DNA of 21,894 nucleotides from a virus. Positions within the stretch are counted from its first letter, which is position 1. Each line of letters opens with the position of its first letter. The translations under genes were made by a program, and so were the position numbers. The stretch lies in IMG/VR virus record IMGVR_UViG_3300035070_000012, positions 1 to 21,894 of that record; one strand, given 5' to 3'. The notes under the pieces were generated by a model. That model was given only the letters and a program-made list of their open reading frames with translations, was not told the DNA's origin and did no database searches. Of the stretch, positions 21,845 to 21,894 are shown one piece after another.

Positions 21845-21894
21845 AATTGAAACCTGTTATAAAACCCAGCGCCACCACCAGACTTAGATCGCAG
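21841..21894 (-). CDS. 3' end of the gene before portal, partial
   Basis: On the minus strand the window opens within a frame that reads LRSKSGGGAGFYNRFQL and stops at TGA, sharing ATGA with the portal start. The glycine-rich GGGAGFYNR end resembles C-termini of small proteins that precede the portal gene in T7-like phages, the position of T7 gene 7.3. Only 17 residues are visible, so no product can be named. The frame, the overlap type and the lack of any other use of these bases support a real gene. Confidence 0.55.
   Translation of the reverse strand: MRSKSGGGAGFYNRFQL

Overview
The window is the late structural and lysis region of a tailed bacteriophage with a T7-like (podovirus) virion plan. 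Apart from one gene at the left edge, every gene is on the minus strand, so the cassette reads right to left. The gene types (short-tailed portal and tail tubular proteins, giant internal virion proteins, a fibre with a T7-type N-terminus, a marine-phage style lysis cluster) and the moderately AT-rich DNA suggest a phage of a marine Gram-negative bacterium, possibly an alphaproteobacterium. The host is inference; no tRNA, integrase, polymerase or terminase gene lies inside the window.

Reading along the minus strand from 21894 to 421: the tail end of an unidentified gene; portal; a small Bbp19-like protein; scaffold; a T7 gp13-like (GNAT-fold) protein; major capsid protein; a small probable capsid decoration protein; a strong UUCG hairpin; tail tubular proteins A and B; a cupin-like protein; three internal virion (DNA ejection) proteins of 174, 1157 and 1434 residues; a 938-residue tail fibre; a tail assembly chaperone-like protein; then a lysis cluster. 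That cluster holds an XhlA-like protein, two small secreted cysteine proteins around a membrane-anchored coiled-coil protein, two holin-type proteins and an M15 peptidase endolysin. Most neighbours overlap by 1 to 8 bases, so the module is probably read as long, translationally coupled transcripts. The left edge holds the 3' part of a winged-helix gene on the plus strand, which converges on the endolysin and ends at a perfect intrinsic terminator.

The genes form one assembly line: scaffold and capsid build the prohead on the portal, the tubular proteins and fibre form the stubby tail, the internal proteins form the ejection apparatus, and the last genes open the cell.

Points that stand out: an HELTH zincin-type site in the largest internal virion protein, with no lytic transglycosylase motif seen; a cupin-like protein in the slot T7 uses for gp13, while the gp13-like protein sits between scaffold and capsid; a fibre shaft of 27 tandem 12-residue repeats in which identical peptides use different codons; a hairpin placed exactly between the Shine-Dalgarno sequence and the start codon of tail tubular protein A; and a 59-residue gene at 2351-2530 that is easy to miss. 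There is no gene-free stretch over 300 bases.
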